Positions 12,153 through 12,467 of a stretch of 12,467 nucleotides of DNA are shown one piece after another. The notes under the pieces are model-generated. The model saw only the letters and a list, made by a program, of their open reading frames with translations, searched no databases and had not been told where the DNA came from. The translations under genes were made by a program, and so were the position numbers. Location of the stretch: assembly GCA_013361745.1 (NCBI GenBank), contig JABFXM010000010.1, forward strand, positions 1 to 12,467, in the 5' to 3' direction. The stretch's first letter is position 1. Each line of letters begins with the position of its first letter. Origin of the DNA: Gemmatimonadaceae bacterium (GTDB lineage: Bacteria; Gemmatimonadota; Gemmatimonadetes; Gemmatimonadales; Gemmatimonadaceae).

Positions 12153-12467
12153 TCAGCGCAGCGTCGCGTAGTATCGCAGCCCACCCGGTGTCGCACGGAA
12201 GCCGGCGAGCGCGAGCGCGGCCGCGTGGCGGCTCGTCACGGCGGGCCTGCCGTCGATCGTCTCGAGGACGAGGTCGCGCGGCGTCACCCCCTCGTGAAGG
12301 GCGCGAACCAGCGCGCGGGCCGCCTCTGTGACGTCTCCCTCGGCGATCTCCGGCGCGATCGAGAGTCGCTTGCCGCGTCCCTCCGACGACAGCAGCACGA
12401 CACCGCCGCGCATCACCAGCAGCGCATCGCGACCGCGCGGCCGCTCGTGCACCGCGCGCGGCGGCTC
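12153..12467 (-). CDS. C-terminal fragment of an Lhr-like ATP-dependent helicase (5' end outside window)
   Basis: The minus-strand frame is open from the right edge to a stop at 12155-12153, leaving 104 residues. It includes RGRDALLVMRGGVVLLSSEG, GRGKRLSIAPE, an Ala/Arg/Leu helix (AARALVRALHEGVTPRDLVL) and a terminal block ETIDGRPAVTSRHAAALALA ending GFRATPGGLRYYATLR. This resembles, from memory, the C-terminal end of Lhr-family DEAD/H helicases (a strand pair on a Gly-Arg-Gly-Lys turn, then the 'DG.PA..S.....L..AGF..TP.GLR' ending). The helicase motifs themselves lie outside the window, so the assignment is tentative; it is certainly a gene's 3' end. A GTG at 12452 could be read as a start, but the frame and family fit continue upstream of it. 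Confidence 0.6.
   Translation of the reverse strand, partial: EPPRAVHERPRGRDALLVMRGGVVLLSSEGRGKRLSIAPEIAEGDVTEAARALVRALHEGVTPRDLVLETIDGRPAVTSRHAAALALAGFRATPGGLRYYATLR

Overview
The window is very GC-rich DNA (roughly 70% by eye). Its codon use is strongly GC3-biased, most intergenic gaps are short, and several genes have no visible Shine-Dalgarno sequence. Gene content includes a LytS/LytTR two-component pair, a DUF4349 lipoprotein, a cupredoxin lipoprotein, a polyprenol-phosphate-type GT2, GT-C glycosyltransferase-like membrane protein and a D-threonine-aldolase-like enzyme. This suggests a diderm soil or environmental bacterium. My best guess is Gemmatimonadota, inferred from style and gene types and not proven by any marker gene. 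Twelve protein-coding genes are supported, two of them cut by the window edges. No rRNA, tRNA or CRISPR array was seen.

Left part (1-2316): a FemAB/CelD-like GNAT acyltransferase on the minus strand runs off base 1. Upstream of it lies a compact intergenic region in which the terminator of the next gene abuts the acetyltransferase promoter. Next is a 62-residue highly charged conserved small protein (minus), divergent from a DUF4349 lipoprotein (plus). Their 71-bp divergent gap carries a sigma54-like site and paired GTGCAC palindromes.

Central regulatory block (2338-5957): a six-TM LytS-type histidine kinase and a LytTR response regulator overlap by ATGA. Between the regulator and the next gene are 13-bp direct repeats spaced exactly 21 bp, the geometry used by LytTR dimers. 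They precede a lipoprotein cupredoxin, itself ATGA-coupled to a predicted outer-membrane protein. A strong intrinsic terminator closes this block.

Envelope glycan block (6018-9647): GT2 polyprenol-phosphate glycosyltransferase, class I methyltransferase and a GT39/GT-C-like membrane protein form a tight plus-strand operon. A plausible reading is synthesis of a polyprenol-linked sugar, optional methylation, and transfer to an acceptor outside the cytoplasm.

Right part (9648-12467): a foldback intergenic repeat built from CCTTCGTGC units separates the glycan operon from a convergent minus-strand pair. That pair is an SDR-like protein with a degenerate catalytic tetrad and a D-threonine aldolase/D-serine dehydratase-like PLP enzyme. 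The SDR promoter has the same geometry as that of the histidine kinase (TTG...-N16-CATAT-N9-ATG) and implies near-leaderless mRNAs. Upstream lies a ~360-bp foldback element with 24-bp terminal inverted repeats, then the 3' end of an Lhr-like helicase gene. A 9-mer GCGTTAGGC (or its complement) recurs through the window and accounts for the TTA leucine codons I noticed.
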